This document shows, piece by piece, positions 52,459 to 62,613 of a stretch of DNA of 64,000 nucleotides (positions within the stretch are counted from its first letter, which is position 1; each line of letters begins with the position of its first letter). The position numbers and the translations under genes are program-made. Source of the stretch: Gracilaria vermiculophylla (Eukaryota; Rhodophyta; Florideophyceae; Gracilariales; Gracilariaceae). The DNA is taken from positions 356,148 through 420,147 of the forward strand of contig JAHNZQ020003148.1 in the NCBI GenBank assembly GCA_019155205.2, given 5' to 3'. The notes below the pieces were generated by a model that made no database searches, was not told the DNA's origin, and saw only the letters and a program-made list of their open reading frames with translations.

Positions 52459-55308
52459 CACAGAGCCAGCAAATGAATGGCTTGTAAGGGAAGCAGAAGG
52501 CTGGCAACGGCTTGTGCAAATCAATATGCAACAGGATGCTTGCCTGGGTGCACTTGCGTACAACAGATATCCCAGATGTAAGATTTGCAAAAGAGGTGTG
52601 CACGAACGTAGGGCACAAGGTCGTAGTCTCAGTTGAAGCTCCCGGTCCCCAGCCCAGAGATGATTCAAGCAGAGCCTCCAGCTTCGACGAATGAACAAGA
52701 TCTTCCAGCAAATGAAGATCCGAAACAAGCTGAGACCAACGATGTCTGAATAAAACTACTCAACATTTCTGCATCATTCGGAATGTGCTATGCGTACATG
52801 TACAGCCTAATAATAAGGGGCGCAAAATCTTGTGCTCGACGTGTCACGTGTATGTCAGAAACTGGCATTTCACCGTCAGTACAGCAGGGTAGCCCAATCG
52901 TAAATCAAGTGCATGAATGTTTTGTGTACTGTAGCGGACTACGTTAAGTTGTTCACTCATGTTCTCCGAACGCTCAATCCCCCCCTACACTAGCACAATG
53001 AATTCTCCTCCCGATGGCTGTGTATATTCTGCTTTTTCCCCGGCTCTCTCTGTTGTCTTCTCCACGCTGACTTGTGTATCGATCGCGCACTGTCCGTCTC
53101 CGCCGTGATACACTTGGGCTCGAGCACTGTCCGTCTCCGCCGTGATACACTTGGGATCATTGGACCCGCCGCGCTACACTTGGGCTCGAGCACTGTCCGT
53201 CTCCGCCCCGATACACGTGGGATCATTAGACCCGCCGCGCTACACTTGGGATCGTTCGACGAAGGGGCCATTATAAGGCTCCTCATCATAATGTTGCGCA
53301 GTTTGACATCCCCTGTTGCACAGTTCTCCATCACTCTGTTGCATTTAGCAGACAATCGTCAACGGCACAGATGCCGTCCCCTTGGCTTGAGGTTTGCGCT
53401 CAGGGGGTTGTTCTGAGCAGGAAAGAACAAGACAAGAAAATTCTGTCTCTAATGCCTGCAAGTTATGGAAGTAACATTTGCAATGGAACCACAATACAAG
53501 AGCATCAAATCTTGATTTGAGTCCGAGAGAGATTTTTTTGTCGAACATGCTTCGGAAAATCCCGGATTGATTCGCGAGGAGAAAACTGCCTGTCGAGCAT
53601 GCCGTGAAGTAGGAGAAAATATGAATGGAAAATAAGAATTGCAGGGAAGAATATGCGTCGATTCACTCAACTCTGCATGGAACTTGAATTACATGGATTA
53701 ATAAAAATTCAGTATCTAGAACAATAATACGTTAGGCTTCATTTGTGCCGTGCTGCTTCTCAAACTTGACCCATGATACTTTTCTACAATTCATGAAAAA
53801 GGACTATTGTAAACAGAGATCAATGACAAAAAGTGAAAGTCAACTTCGCAAATGAAACTAGTGGGATGTGAGTGAAACCCTTTTTTTTTTCTTCGGGATG
53901 ACAAATATTATTTGTTACAATCCTCAAGACCGGAATCTGTTGTGGTGCTTTTCTAAGGATCTGAAAGATCTGCCACCGATTTATCCGTTTGTCTGTAAAG
54001 ACTTGTTTTTTTGTTTTTTTTACTATGGTCTGTCCGACATGATTCCGAGATCGCACCTCGGCAGGAAATTCTGTCTTTCAAAGAAGGGCAAGAACTGTAT
54101 TGGTCACTTACTTATCAGATGTATCAACAACTTCGGCACTCTATAATGTCAAACAGCGTTTTGTAGTTTTTGGCCTCTGTTGGAATCTCGAATGCTTACT
54201 CATCTTGCTCCCCGCGACATTAATCGGGGGTTCAGGCAACAGGCTCACAGCGGAAAGGTGAGTGCCGTATGCCCGTTTGTTTTCCTTTGGCATACACTGA
54301 GAGGCAACAGAAGGAGAATAGTTGTCGTCATCTCCACTGAAAGCGTGCAATCGAAGCGAATAATCTCTTCCGTTGTTGCACCACTGCAGCTGGAAATTTC
54401 AGCGGCATGCATGTCCAGTGTTTTATCGAACTAACAGTGGTTTCGCCTGCCTTGACTCTAAAAACATTTGAGCCATCCTCACCTACAGCAAGGATACAGG
54501 GCGAAGGAACACATCGAGTCTGTCTCAGCGATCATGGAATATGATGGAATCTGGAAGTCAATAAAATTATCTTTCCCTCACGACCTTGTAGGATGATCGT
54601 ATCTTCCATCCGTTTCATGGAACGGAACGAAGTAACATTTGTTGGTCATGGTTGTATAAAGTGGATTACCCACCCTCCACAGTAAAGTATATTTCGAATA
54701 ACACACTGGTTCCCTCAATCCAGTGAGCTCCACGTGCCGAGTTAAAGACGTTCTCAAAAGACAACGCTCACGTCTAGTTCAACACATCTGAAAGGCTCGA
54801 AACTAACAACTGATTCGGCTTCGGGGTGTTTTTTTAACAAGTTGGACGGGCCAGTATGGCGGGAATAGGACCCAACAGCAGCCGGAAAGGGCTTTGTCGG
54901 TCACCACGTGGGGTCACCACACTACGGCCTCAAGGGCCAGTCCTCAGGGTCGTTGTGCAGCGTTCAAACATGCTATGTGTCGATGAATTTTGTATGTCAT
55001 CACGTGGTGCGGCAGAGTAAGCAACTGCATTTTCTCACGGGCCCTGTGCAAATTGCTTCACATTCAAAGGCTCACTGTCGGAGGTTGAATGGGACTGGAA
55101 GGTGGCCCGCATGGAAAGAACATTCTCTCCTTCGAGCACAACCTGGCACAGAGCGGTACAGCTCGGGGTAACGGGTCTCAAGTAAAAATGTAAGGACGTT
55201 GAGAACTAAAATCACGTTACATGCCGCACAGGGTTTGACTTTTGTCAGTGATTGGCATGACGGACTGGCTCTCTTCCTCTTGAATGTTATCAAACCTTGA
55301 ACAGCAAC
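52459..55308. other. intergenic with a short tandem repeat
   Basis: 2.85 kb. It holds the imperfect repeat at 53088-53252 and otherwise A+T-rich sequence. Frames at 52990-53355 and 54180-54434 are judged non-coding. The OAS-like promoter should lie within the first few hundred bases. Confidence 0.4.
53088..53252 (+). repeat. imperfect tandem repeat, about 66-bp unit
   Basis: Three copies starting CACTGTCCGTCTCCGCC at 53088 (37 bp, truncated), 53125 (66 bp) and 53191 (about 62 bp). Inside each full copy the submotif TACAC(T/G)TGGG occurs twice. Confidence 0.85.
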
Positions 55309-56943
55309 ATGAAGATATGCTTTCTGGTGCTGAGTGCGGCATTTTGCTCCATTGCGCTTGGTAATGACGGAAACAACTTTATCAAGGTCAATGTTGGAGG
55401 AGGGGGGCTCGAGGATATAGGCTTCTTGCAAGATGAGTCCTACTTCCACGACTCGAGCAGCGGGGTTGTGCAGTCGTACAGCGACCCTGGTTTTGTGGCT
55501 CCTGACTCAATTTGGGGTGAGGTTTATCGCACACACCAATACGCGGAGGGAGGTTCTTTGACGTACCGCTTCCCAGTACCGGCTGGCCTCTTCAAGGTTG
55601 GGCTCATGTTCATGGAACAATTCGATGGAGCGGCCAGAGCCGGAGGACGCATCATGGACCTGTACATTAACGGCGAAGCGCTCGACAGGGGCATCGACGT
55701 TTGGTCGTCTGCGGGGGGAAAGCTTTATGAACCTTTCTTTCTTCAGAAGCTGGACATTGCTTCGGTTGACGGATATATCACCATCACGCTCGACCCCGTT
55801 GTTGAAAATCCAATGCTCAGCGGGATTGTGATCGAGGGAAAGGCGGCTTCCAGCGTTCTGTGGAACACAGTAAACGGCGCGACACCGGCTCCATCTGCGA
55901 TGATCGCGGGAGCTGCCACACCGGTTGCTGCGCCGACGTCGGGGTTTGAAGCGCCGTCATCGTTTGACGTTGTTCCTATGACAACAAGCGGAGTATGGTC
56001 CAATGTGGAGTACAACTCTGGCAAGCCCACGCCGAGACACGAGGCGTGCGCGTTGTTCGCCGATGGGGTAGTGTACAGTATTGGAGGGCGTGGCAAAAAG
56101 GACATCAGCGCGTACAACCCGCTGACAAAGACATGGACGTCAAAGAGCGGGCCGCCCGTCGAACTCAATCACATGCAATGCGTGTACTACGACGGCAAGA
56201 TCTGGATCGGGGGCAGTTGGCACGGACGCTTCCCCATGGAGAAGGAACACGAAGTGATGTGGGTGTACGACATTGCGACGGACTCGTGGTCGCAGAAGAC
56301 GGGTTTGGGGGAAGGGCGTCGGCGCGGCGGCGGAGCGTTCGTGCTGCACGAGGGAAAGATGTACCTGTCGCACGGGGCGATCGGCGGGCACGGGGCGCAC
56401 GCGGTGTCCACCGGTCTGCTTGACGTGTACGACCCGGCAAGCGACTCTTGGACGGCGCTGCTGCCCGCGCCGAACGCGAGGGACCACACGACGGGGGCTG
56501 TGGTGAACGGCAAGCTGTGCGTGGGTGGGGGGCGCGACGGCGGAACGGCGGACTTTTGGAACGCCAACGTGGGGCCGATCGACTGCTACAACTTTGCGAG
56601 CGGGGCATGGGAGGTGAAGGCGTCGCTTCCGGTGCCGCGGGGAGGGACGATGGTGGGGACGACGTGCAGCGGGCTGCTGATGATCGCCGGTGGGGAGGGC
56701 AAGACGGCCGAAAAGCCGAGTGGTCAGGCGTTTGCGCGCGTGGACTTGTTCCGCGAGGAGACGAACACGTTTGAGGAGGCAAGTTACATGAGCAGCGCCC
56801 GTCACGGGTCAGGGCTGGCCATCACGTCGTGCGAGTGCGGACACATCTACGTGCCGTCCGGGTCGGCTGGACTGGGCGGCGGACCAGAGGTGGACACGAC
56901 GGACGTGTGGACGGCGGACGGAGTGGTGAAGACGTGTGTTTGA
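55309..56943 (+). CDS. secreted malectin - kelch fusion protein
   Basis: 544 residues, ATG at 55309. A signal peptide (MKICFLVLSAAFCSIALG) is followed by a malectin-type carbohydrate-binding domain (about 24-177): IKVNVGGGGLEDIGFLQDES, WGEVYRTHQYAEGG, SLTYRFPVPAGLFKVGLMF, ending LSGIVIEG. An Ala/Pro/Thr linker of about 50 residues leads to a kelch propeller (about 230-544) with blades TPRHEACALFADGVVYSIGG, LNHMQCVYYDGKIWIGG, EGRRRGGGAFVLHEGKMYLS and KLCVGGGRDGGTADF. No galactose-oxidase Cys-Tyr copper site is apparent, so I call it a lectin-like surface or wall protein rather than an enzyme. First member of a three-gene paralogue cluster; the shared marks are PRHEAC, HMQC, RRRGG and GGRDGG. 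Confidence 0.88.
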   Translation: MKICFLVLSAAFCSIALGNDGNNFIKVNVGGGGLEDIGFLQDESYFHDSSSGVVQSYSDPGFVAPDSIWGEVYRTHQYAEGGSLTYRFPVPAGLFKVGLMFMEQFDGAARAGGRIMDLYINGEALDRGIDVWSSAGGKLYEPFFLQKLDIASVDGYITITLDPVVENPMLSGIVIEGKAASSVLWNTVNGATPAPSAMIAGAATPVAAPTSGFEAPSSFDVVPMTTSGVWSNVEYNSGKPTPRHEACALFADGVVYSIGGRGKKDISAYNPLTKTWTSKSGPPVELNHMQCVYYDGKIWIGGSWHGRFPMEKEHEVMWVYDIATDSWSQKTGLGEGRRRGGGAFVLHEGKMYLSHGAIGGHGAHAVSTGLLDVYDPASDSWTALLPAPNARDHTTGAVVNGKLCVGGGRDGGTADFWNANVGPIDCYNFASGAWEVKASLPVPRGGTMVGTTCSGLLMIAGGEGKTAEKPSGQAFARVDLFREETNTFEEASYMSSARHGSGLAITSCECGHIYVPSGSAGLGGGPEVDTTDVWTADGVVKTCV

Positions 56944-57249
56944 AGCGAGCGGAGACGAAGGGATGACGTGAACATAACCCCGGCGCAATGAACGCGGAAT
57001 GTGTGTGTAGAAAGAGAGCACGCCGATTAGTCTCAGGACTGCGGCGAGGAGAGCTTGTATGCGCAACTGGAGCGGTAGAAAAGAAATGTCAAAAACCTAC
57101 ACGACGACAGCACGCAGCACGAGCACGGCGGCCATTGGCGCGCGACACGCGCTGCGCAGGTGGCGGCGGGGAGGACAAGTTGGGAGCGCCCTCTGTTTCC
57201 GCGCGGTGTGCTCCCGCGCGCTCAACGCGGCGCGCCGCGCGGCGAGGCA

Positions 57250-57286
<37 letters not shown>

Positions 57287-57635
57287 GCGGCGGCGGCGGC
57301 GGCGGCGCGCGACGCGGCGGGTGGCGCGGCGCGCGAGTGGGGCGCCGGGTGGCGCGCTGTGGAGGGCGCTCGCGCACTAACCCTACCTTCACACGGCGGG
57401 GCGCGCGCCACGCGGAGGGCGCAGCGTGGCGCGCACGCGGGGCGGCGCGCCAAACGCGCGGCGCGCTGATTGGCGCGCGGCGCCGCGTGCTTACCGTTAC
57501 TACCTCGGGCACATATGGGGCGCAACGAGGCGGCGCGGCGGAGGCGCGAGGGGGCGGCGCGCGCACGGCTGCGGGCGGCGCTGCGGGCTGACAAGTGCGC
57601 GGCGGCGGCTCCATGCGGCAGGGCGGGCGCGCGCT
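56944..57635. other. G+C-rich intergenic with CGG repeat
   Basis: 700 bases, increasingly G+C-rich, with an interrupted (CGG)n tract. Long frames on every strand reflect the lack of stop codons; not coding. Confidence 0.5.
57251..57307 (+). repeat. (CGG)n trinucleotide repeat, interrupted
   Basis: Roughly 11 CGG units, one CGCG interruption, then about six more. Potentially length-variable and able to form quadruplex or hairpin structures. Confidence 0.85.
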
Positions 57636-58124
57636 ATGGCTGCCGACGCGCGCTCGGCCGCGGGCGGCTCGGCGCTCGGGGCGGGCGTGGAAGCGGTGAC
57701 GTTCGAAGTGGATGACAGGCCGCACGCGGGGCGGCTGATGCGCGCGGCGGCCGCGCCGCGCGCCGCGCCGCGCGCCGCGCCCGACAAGGCGTACGTGCAG
57801 GGCGGCAAGAAGGGGTGGAGCCACAGCGAGAAGCACAGCGACGACAGCAACGACGCAGGGGCAAAGAGTGAGGGCGACGTGAAGGCGGAGGACGCGGCGG
57901 GCGACGGGAGGAGCAAGACGGTGTCCGTGTGGGCGTCGTTCGGGCTGGGTGTGCTTGTGGGCCTGGTGCCGTTGGTGGTGCTGGTCAAGCTGCTGGCGAG
58001 CACGTGGACGGAGCAACGGCTGCCCAACGTGGACGGGCGGTGGTTTCGGTACGGACGGTCGCTGGGGCTGATGCTGCTTGTGTCGCTGTGCATCCTGCTG
58101 GCGCTGGTGCTGCGCATCCACTAG
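57636..58124 (+). CDS. orphan two-helix membrane protein
   Basis: Not recognised. 162 residues, ATG at 57636. The first 95 residues are polar and Ala/Arg/Ser/Asp-rich with GWSHSEKHSDDSND. Two clear hydrophobic helices follow (about 97-118, VWASFGLGVLVGLVPLVVLV, and about 141-160, LGLMLLVSLCILLALVL) separated by a short loop with NVDGRWFRYGR, and the protein ends at once in RIH. Codon use is strongly biased to G/C third positions, as in the kelch genes on either side. The sharp contrast of polar and hydrophobic parts argues for real coding sequence in a region where open frames are otherwise meaningless. Function unknown. Confidence 0.5.
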   Translation: MAADARSAAGGSALGAGVEAVTFEVDDRPHAGRLMRAAAAPRAAPRAAPDKAYVQGGKKGWSHSEKHSDDSNDAGAKSEGDVKAEDAAGDGRSKTVSVWASFGLGVLVGLVPLVVLVKLLASTWTEQRLPNVDGRWFRYGRSLGLMLLVSLCILLALVLRIH

Positions 58125-59621
58125 CGCCGCGCGGCGGGGAGCGCGTGCCAACGGGCGGTGCGAGTGCGGGCGCGCCGCGTGCGGAGCGGCGGCGCGCTTG
58201 TCAACTTGGGCGCAGCCACGGCCGAGCACGCGCGGCGGCGCATGAGTGTGCAGCACGCGCAATGGCGCACGGCTTGGCGGCAGTGGCGCGCGACGGGGCC
58301 ATGGGCGACGCACGCCGCGCGCACGAGCGCACGCACGCATCGCGCCATGCGTCGCCCGCTTCACATTGTGCCGCTGCGCAAGCACCAGGCGCGCGCAGTA
58401 CGCGCCGTGCGGCCGGCGGCACCGCCGGCGCTCGCACTGCTGCAACGCATCAAAAAAGCGGCGGCGACCAAGGCGCGCGTCGCCGCCGCCGCCGCCGCGC
58501 GCCGCGCCTGGCGACGGCGCCAAGCGCCGCGCGCGGCCGCAGCGCCATGCGGCTGCGAGCAACGGCGCCGCCGATGAGCGCAATGTCATGCTCCCAACCA
58601 CGTGGCCCGCGTGGCCACGGCGTGCACGTGCGGGCGCGTCTGGCGCGCGCTGGCGATGTCATCACTGTTGTGCGTCATTGTGCTCGGATGCGCATCGGCC
58701 TCATATGCGCTGCTGCGCGCTCGTCCGCGCGCGCTCGCACGTGTTGCCCCTCCGCGCGCGGTGTGCGGCAGAGGGCACACGATTCAGTCTGGTCGCCCAT
58801 TTGTTCGCTCGTCGCTTCCGTCGCCGCGCTCGCCGGTCGGCGCACGGCTTTATGCACCCCCGCGCGCGCATATCCGCGCACGAGCAGCCAAATTGCACCG
58901 CCGCGCCGCGGCCGAGCGCCTTGATCTGCCGTCGTGCCAAACGTCAACGCACGAGAGTCGTGCATGTAAATTGTATTCTCGTTTGTTTACTTGTTTAGTC
59001 ATACAATCAAATGTTTTCTGTTTTCTAACGCACGTTCCTGTTTCAATTCTCTTGTGTGTGTGTGTCGCGCAACATCTATTGCTGGTCAACAACGAAGCTA
59101 TCGCGGTTGCCAACACATATCGCACAGCGTAAAATGTCATATCCACGTCTCATTGCATGCCTTTATCTGCAAGTTGCATGTTTCATCTATCACATCACTA
59201 ATTTTTGACCGCAACCGGTCATGTTCTGCGTGCGACCAAGCGGCTCTTCGCATGTTGTGCGCGCAGTTGAGTTGAGCACCAAATTGCAACTGTCACACGC
59301 GTTCCAACAAACCGACGCGTTAAGCTTTTTCACATATTTTTGCTGCCGTTCTGGCACCCAAATTTACACACACCACGCGCCTTGATTTGGCGCGCGCGCG
59401 CGCGCCCCTCCTGCTCACGCGCCGCGTCACGTGCACAGCGAGGCGCACATTCTGCACCACCTCATCCGTCAGCGCCGTGTGCGCGCCCAGCCGCTCCCTA
59501 CACTTGGCGCGCCCGCCGCCAGCCCGCCCTTCCCGTCGCTCCGCGCCCGCATGAGGCACCGCCCCAAATGCGCGCCCGCCGCGCACGCTCCGCCCCACCT
59601 TGCACCCCTTCTTCGCGCCGG
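58125..59621. other. G+C-rich intergenic, between convergent genes
   Basis: 1.5 kb; very CpG-rich to about 58950, A+T-richer to 59340, then G+C-rich again with a (GC)n tract at about 59390-59406. Open frames on both strands are compositional. No gene recognised. Confidence 0.45.
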
Positions 59622-61106
59622 CTAGTAAGTCGCGCACGTGCCGTCCACGCCGGCGGGCAGGTACACCTCCGTGGAAGAAAGCTCCGGCGAGCCCCCCTTC
59701 CTCCCGCTCCCCGACGCAATGAAGATCTGCCCGCACGAGCAGTCGCTCACCCCCAGCCCGGACCCGTGCCTCTTCTGCTGCAGGCTGGCCGCCGTCGTCC
59801 ACGACGTGCCGTCAAACACGTCCACCTGCGAGAACGCATCCGTGCGCTCGCCGCCGGCCACCATCATGTGCCCCTGGCACGTGGTGCCGTAGCACGCCCC
59901 GGCGCGCTCCGCGGGGATGCGCGCGTTCATGTTCTGCCACGCGCCCGACGCGAACGAGTAGCAGAACGTGCTGCCGATGGTGGCCGTGAAGAAGTCGGCC
60001 ACGCCGCCGTCCCTGCCGCCCGCAATGCACAGTTTGTTGCCGTTCACGATGGCGCCCCCGACGTGGTCGCGCGCCTCCGGCAGCTCGGGCAGGTTGGTCA
60101 CCCACCGCTCGCTCAGCAGGTCGTAGTAGTCCATCATGCCGAGCGTCGTGGCGTGCGCCCCGTGGCCGCCGTCGTTGCCGCCCACCACGTAGATCTTGTC
60201 GTCGTACAGCACAGAGGCGGAGCCGCCGCGCCGTCTGCCCTCCGGCAGCCCCGGCCTGGTGGACCACGAATTGGACGCGATGTCGTAGATGTAAATCTTG
60301 TCCACGTTGGCCTCAAACGGAAAGCCCCTGGTCCACGACGATACGATGTAGATCTTGTTTTTGTACGCCACGCACTGCATGTGATGCAGCTGGATTCCCG
60401 GGCTCGCCCCCTGCCTCCAGGAGCGTGTCACTGGGTCAAAGATGTCCACGGGCTTGACGCCGCGCCCGCCGAGCAGGTAGCCCTTGCCGTTCTCCCACAC
60501 AAAGCACGCCTCGTGACGCGGCACGAGAGCACCGCTGGAGATGGGTACTGTCTGCCACACAGCGTTTGAGGCCGGTGGTACTGTTGTTGTCGTGGTGGTC
60601 GGTGCCATCGTCGTGGTGGTCGTCGGCGCCATCGTCGTGGTGGTCGGCGCCATCGTCGTGGTGGTCGGCGCCAGCGTCGTGGTGGTCGGCGCCATCGTCG
60701 TGGTGGTGGTCGGCGCCATCGTCGTGGTGGTCGGCGCCATCGTCGTGGTGGTCGGCGCCATCGTCGTGGTGGTCGGCGGACTGGTGGTTCCAAACCCATC
60801 AGCGTTGGAGCACGGGGATCCAATGAAGTTGCAGTTACGTCCCTTTGTTCGAATGGTTCCCGCACAGCAACTCCAGCTTCCGCCCGGGCGCAGGTGACAG
60901 CCCGACCCGCCGCACGTTCCGCACGACGCGGCGCAGCACACGTCCTGGTTGACGATTCCGCGCGCACAGGTGGGGTCCGCCACCATGTCGGCTCGCTCGA
61001 CGGGGTGCAGGTTCACGTCTGGCAGCTCGTGGCGCGGCACAGAAAAGGCGCAGCAGAGGGGCACTATGGCCAGGAGGCCGATGCACACAAAGGTTGAGAG
61101 GGGCAT
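59622..61106 (-). CDS. secreted Cys-rich / mucin-linker / kelch protein
   Basis: 494 residues, ATG at 61106. A signal peptide (MPLSTFVCIGLLAIVPLCCA) precedes a Cys-rich module (about 47-99) with the spacing CC-x3-CGTCGGSGC-x9-CC-x9-C-x6-C. Similar modules occur in secreted proteins of various algae and oomycetes. A Thr-rich mucin-like linker (about 110-180) of repeated TTTTMAP units should be heavily O-glycosylated and extended. The C-terminal kelch propeller (about 190-494) shows VPRHEACFVWENGKGYLLGG, QLHHMQCVAYKNKIYIV, EGRRRGGSASVLYDDKIYVV, ARDHVGGAIVNGNKLCIAGG and GSGLGVSDCSCGQIFIASG. It is closest to the plain kelch protein at 62614. Third codon positions are almost all G or C. Probably a wall or extracellular-matrix protein. 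Confidence 0.88.
   Translation of the reverse strand: MPLSTFVCIGLLAIVPLCCAFSVPRHELPDVNLHPVERADMVADPTCARGIVNQDVCCAASCGTCGGSGCHLRPGGSWSCCAGTIRTKGRNCNFIGSPCSNADGFGTTSPPTTTTMAPTTTTMAPTTTTMAPTTTTTMAPTTTTLAPTTTTMAPTTTTMAPTTTTTMAPTTTTTTVPPASNAVWQTVPISSGALVPRHEACFVWENGKGYLLGGRGVKPVDIFDPVTRSWRQGASPGIQLHHMQCVAYKNKIYIVSSWTRGFPFEANVDKIYIYDIASNSWSTRPGLPEGRRRGGSASVLYDDKIYVVGGNDGGHGAHATTLGMMDYYDLLSERWVTNLPELPEARDHVGGAIVNGNKLCIAGGRDGGVADFFTATIGSTFCYSFASGAWQNMNARIPAERAGACYGTTCQGHMMVAGGERTDAFSQVDVFDGTSWTTAASLQQKRHGSGLGVSDCSCGQIFIASGSGRKGGSPELSSTEVYLPAGVDGTCATY
60586..60785 (-). repeat. coding 21-24 bp repeat (Thr-rich linker)
   Basis: Nine or so copies of a 21-bp unit (plus strand GCCATCGTCGTGGTGGTCGGC), some with an extra codon, encoding TTTTMAP. 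The near-identity of units at DNA level suggests recent expansion and probable length polymorphism. Confidence 0.9.
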
Positions 61107-61708
61107 TTTGGGCGGCGTCGCGTAGCTGCGGACGGACAACGGCGGCCGTGCGCGGAGACGGGGGTTTAAGTTGCGAGGGGGCGACCAGCAGCTACGGCCA
61201 CGGCTGCGCGGCTGATCTGCACAGCGGCATCGGTAGCTGCGTGGGCACAGGTGAGCGGAGAAGGCATGCTTGCATGATATTACGTGGCCGAAAAAGGGAA
61301 GAGGGCTGTGAACGGCAGCAAACTGATAGCGCGGCTACGTCACAACCGGCGGGCGAGCCGGCGCGCGCCAATGGGAGCCGGTGCGCACGGCGGCGCGGCA
61401 ATCGGCGCGCGCGTTATCGCGCGCGGGGATCGGCTGCGTGGTCGCGCGCGCGCAATCGGCGCAGGTGCACCGACGGCGTGCCGTTGCGGTGCTGCGTCGT
61501 GCGTGGCTGCGCACGTGCGCGCAGATCACTGTCAGCCACACGTGGGCGGCGTGTGCGCGGCGTGAATTTCGCACCCGCGCGGCGGGCAACGCGGCACGAG
61601 AGCGCGGCGCGGCGCGCGTGCCGCTGGCGGCGCGTGCTGAATTTGGCGCGGGACAGGTGCCTGCGCGCGAGGCCGCCATCGGTGGGGCACCCCATCGCGG
61701 CGAGAGCC

Positions 61709-61899
61709 GCTGTGCCAGCGGCGCGCTCGCCGCCGCGGCGCCCGCGCCGTCGGTGCCTGTCGCCGTCGTGGCGGTGGCCGCTGTGCCAACGGCGCGCTCG
61801 CCGCCGCGTCGCCCGCGCCGTCGGTGCTTGCCGCCGTCGTGGCGCTGGCCGCTGTGGCAGCGGCGAGCTGGCCGCCGCGTCTCCCGCTCGGCGCCGCCA
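61709..61899 (+). repeat. 71-bp tandem repeat, about 2.7 copies
   Basis: Copies begin GCTGTG(C/G)CA at 61709, 61780 and 61851, exactly 71 bp apart. The first two differ at a handful of positions; the third diverges after about 40 bp. 71 is not a multiple of three, so the array is not coding. Confidence 0.85.
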
Positions 61900-62294
61900 C
61901 GCCGCGCCGCTGCCGCCGATTGCTGCGTCAGTCTTGTCCGCATTCCACGGCCCGCTGGCCGTTTGTGGCCGCCACGCTCCATATCGCCCCCCGCGCTCGC
62001 CCTTCACAAGCTCGCTGCGTGGCCGCGCTACCCGCTTCGAGTCCACAATGCGCAAGCGTCGTTGATGAAGCCTTGCTCGCCGATTGATCACGAGACGCCG
62101 CGCAAGCTTTGCTACGTGTGGCACAGCTCGCCGCTCGCGCGCCAGAGCTGCAGCGCCGGCTCGCACCCCGCCAACAGAATCCCTGCGTCCCTCCTCGAGC
62201 AGAACAAGCAGACACCAAGAGGGGCAACTCTTGGACGCCATCGAGTGTGCCAAGTCCCGCGACGTTCCCGCGCGCGCTCTCTTCCCGTTGCCAC

Positions 62295-62336
62295 TATCAC
62301 GCTGCGCCTATCACGCTGCCCCTATCACGCTGCGCC
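62295..62336 (+). repeat. 14-bp direct repeat x 3 (TATCACGCTGCGCC)
   Basis: Three adjacent copies, the middle one with one change (CCCC for CGCC), about 280 bases before the start of the plus-strand kelch gene. Possible cluster of factor-binding sites. Confidence 0.85.
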
Positions 62337-62613
62337 TTACTACCTCCAAGCCTGTTGCGGCCGAGCAGCGTTCTCGACGGCACGTTCCAAATCGCTCTTT
62401 CGATTATCTCCCGCATGTTTGGCCCCGAACCGCGCTCTGCCTCCTGGACAACTTTTCTCCCCGATTTCTGACACCGATCGCTCTCAGACCACCGCCACCA
62501 CCTGTGCCTTTTTGCACTTCATCATGTGCAACCCAGCTTAGGCTCGTCCGCCCAACGTGCACGTTACTCATCTTGTGCCGTAGCATACCCGCTTTGCCCA
62601 CTTTACTCCGCCA

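Larger units (their letters stand above)
61107..62613. promoter_or_regulatory. bidirectional promoter region of two kelch paralogues
   Basis: 1.5 kb between divergent kelch genes, very G+C-rich, with a 71-bp tandem repeat (61709-61899) and a 14-bp triplicate (62295-62336). Long frames on all strands are compositional. Confidence 0.5.

Noticed and set aside
52990..53355. 121-codon minus-strand frame
   Set aside because: It is a translation of the tandem repeat, with repeated peptide blocks and no other support.
57222..58601. 459-codon minus-strand frame opposite the two-helix gene
   Set aside because: His/Arg/Ala/Pro-rich shadow translation; the plus strand shows real hydrophobic helices.
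60586..60785. Possible CRISPR-like array
   Set aside because: Direct repeats without unique spacers, in frame, encoding a Thr-rich linker in a eukaryotic gene.
61094..62541. Frames of 280-390 codons between the divergent kelch genes
   Set aside because: Compositional; they run through a 71-bp tandem repeat in shifting frame.
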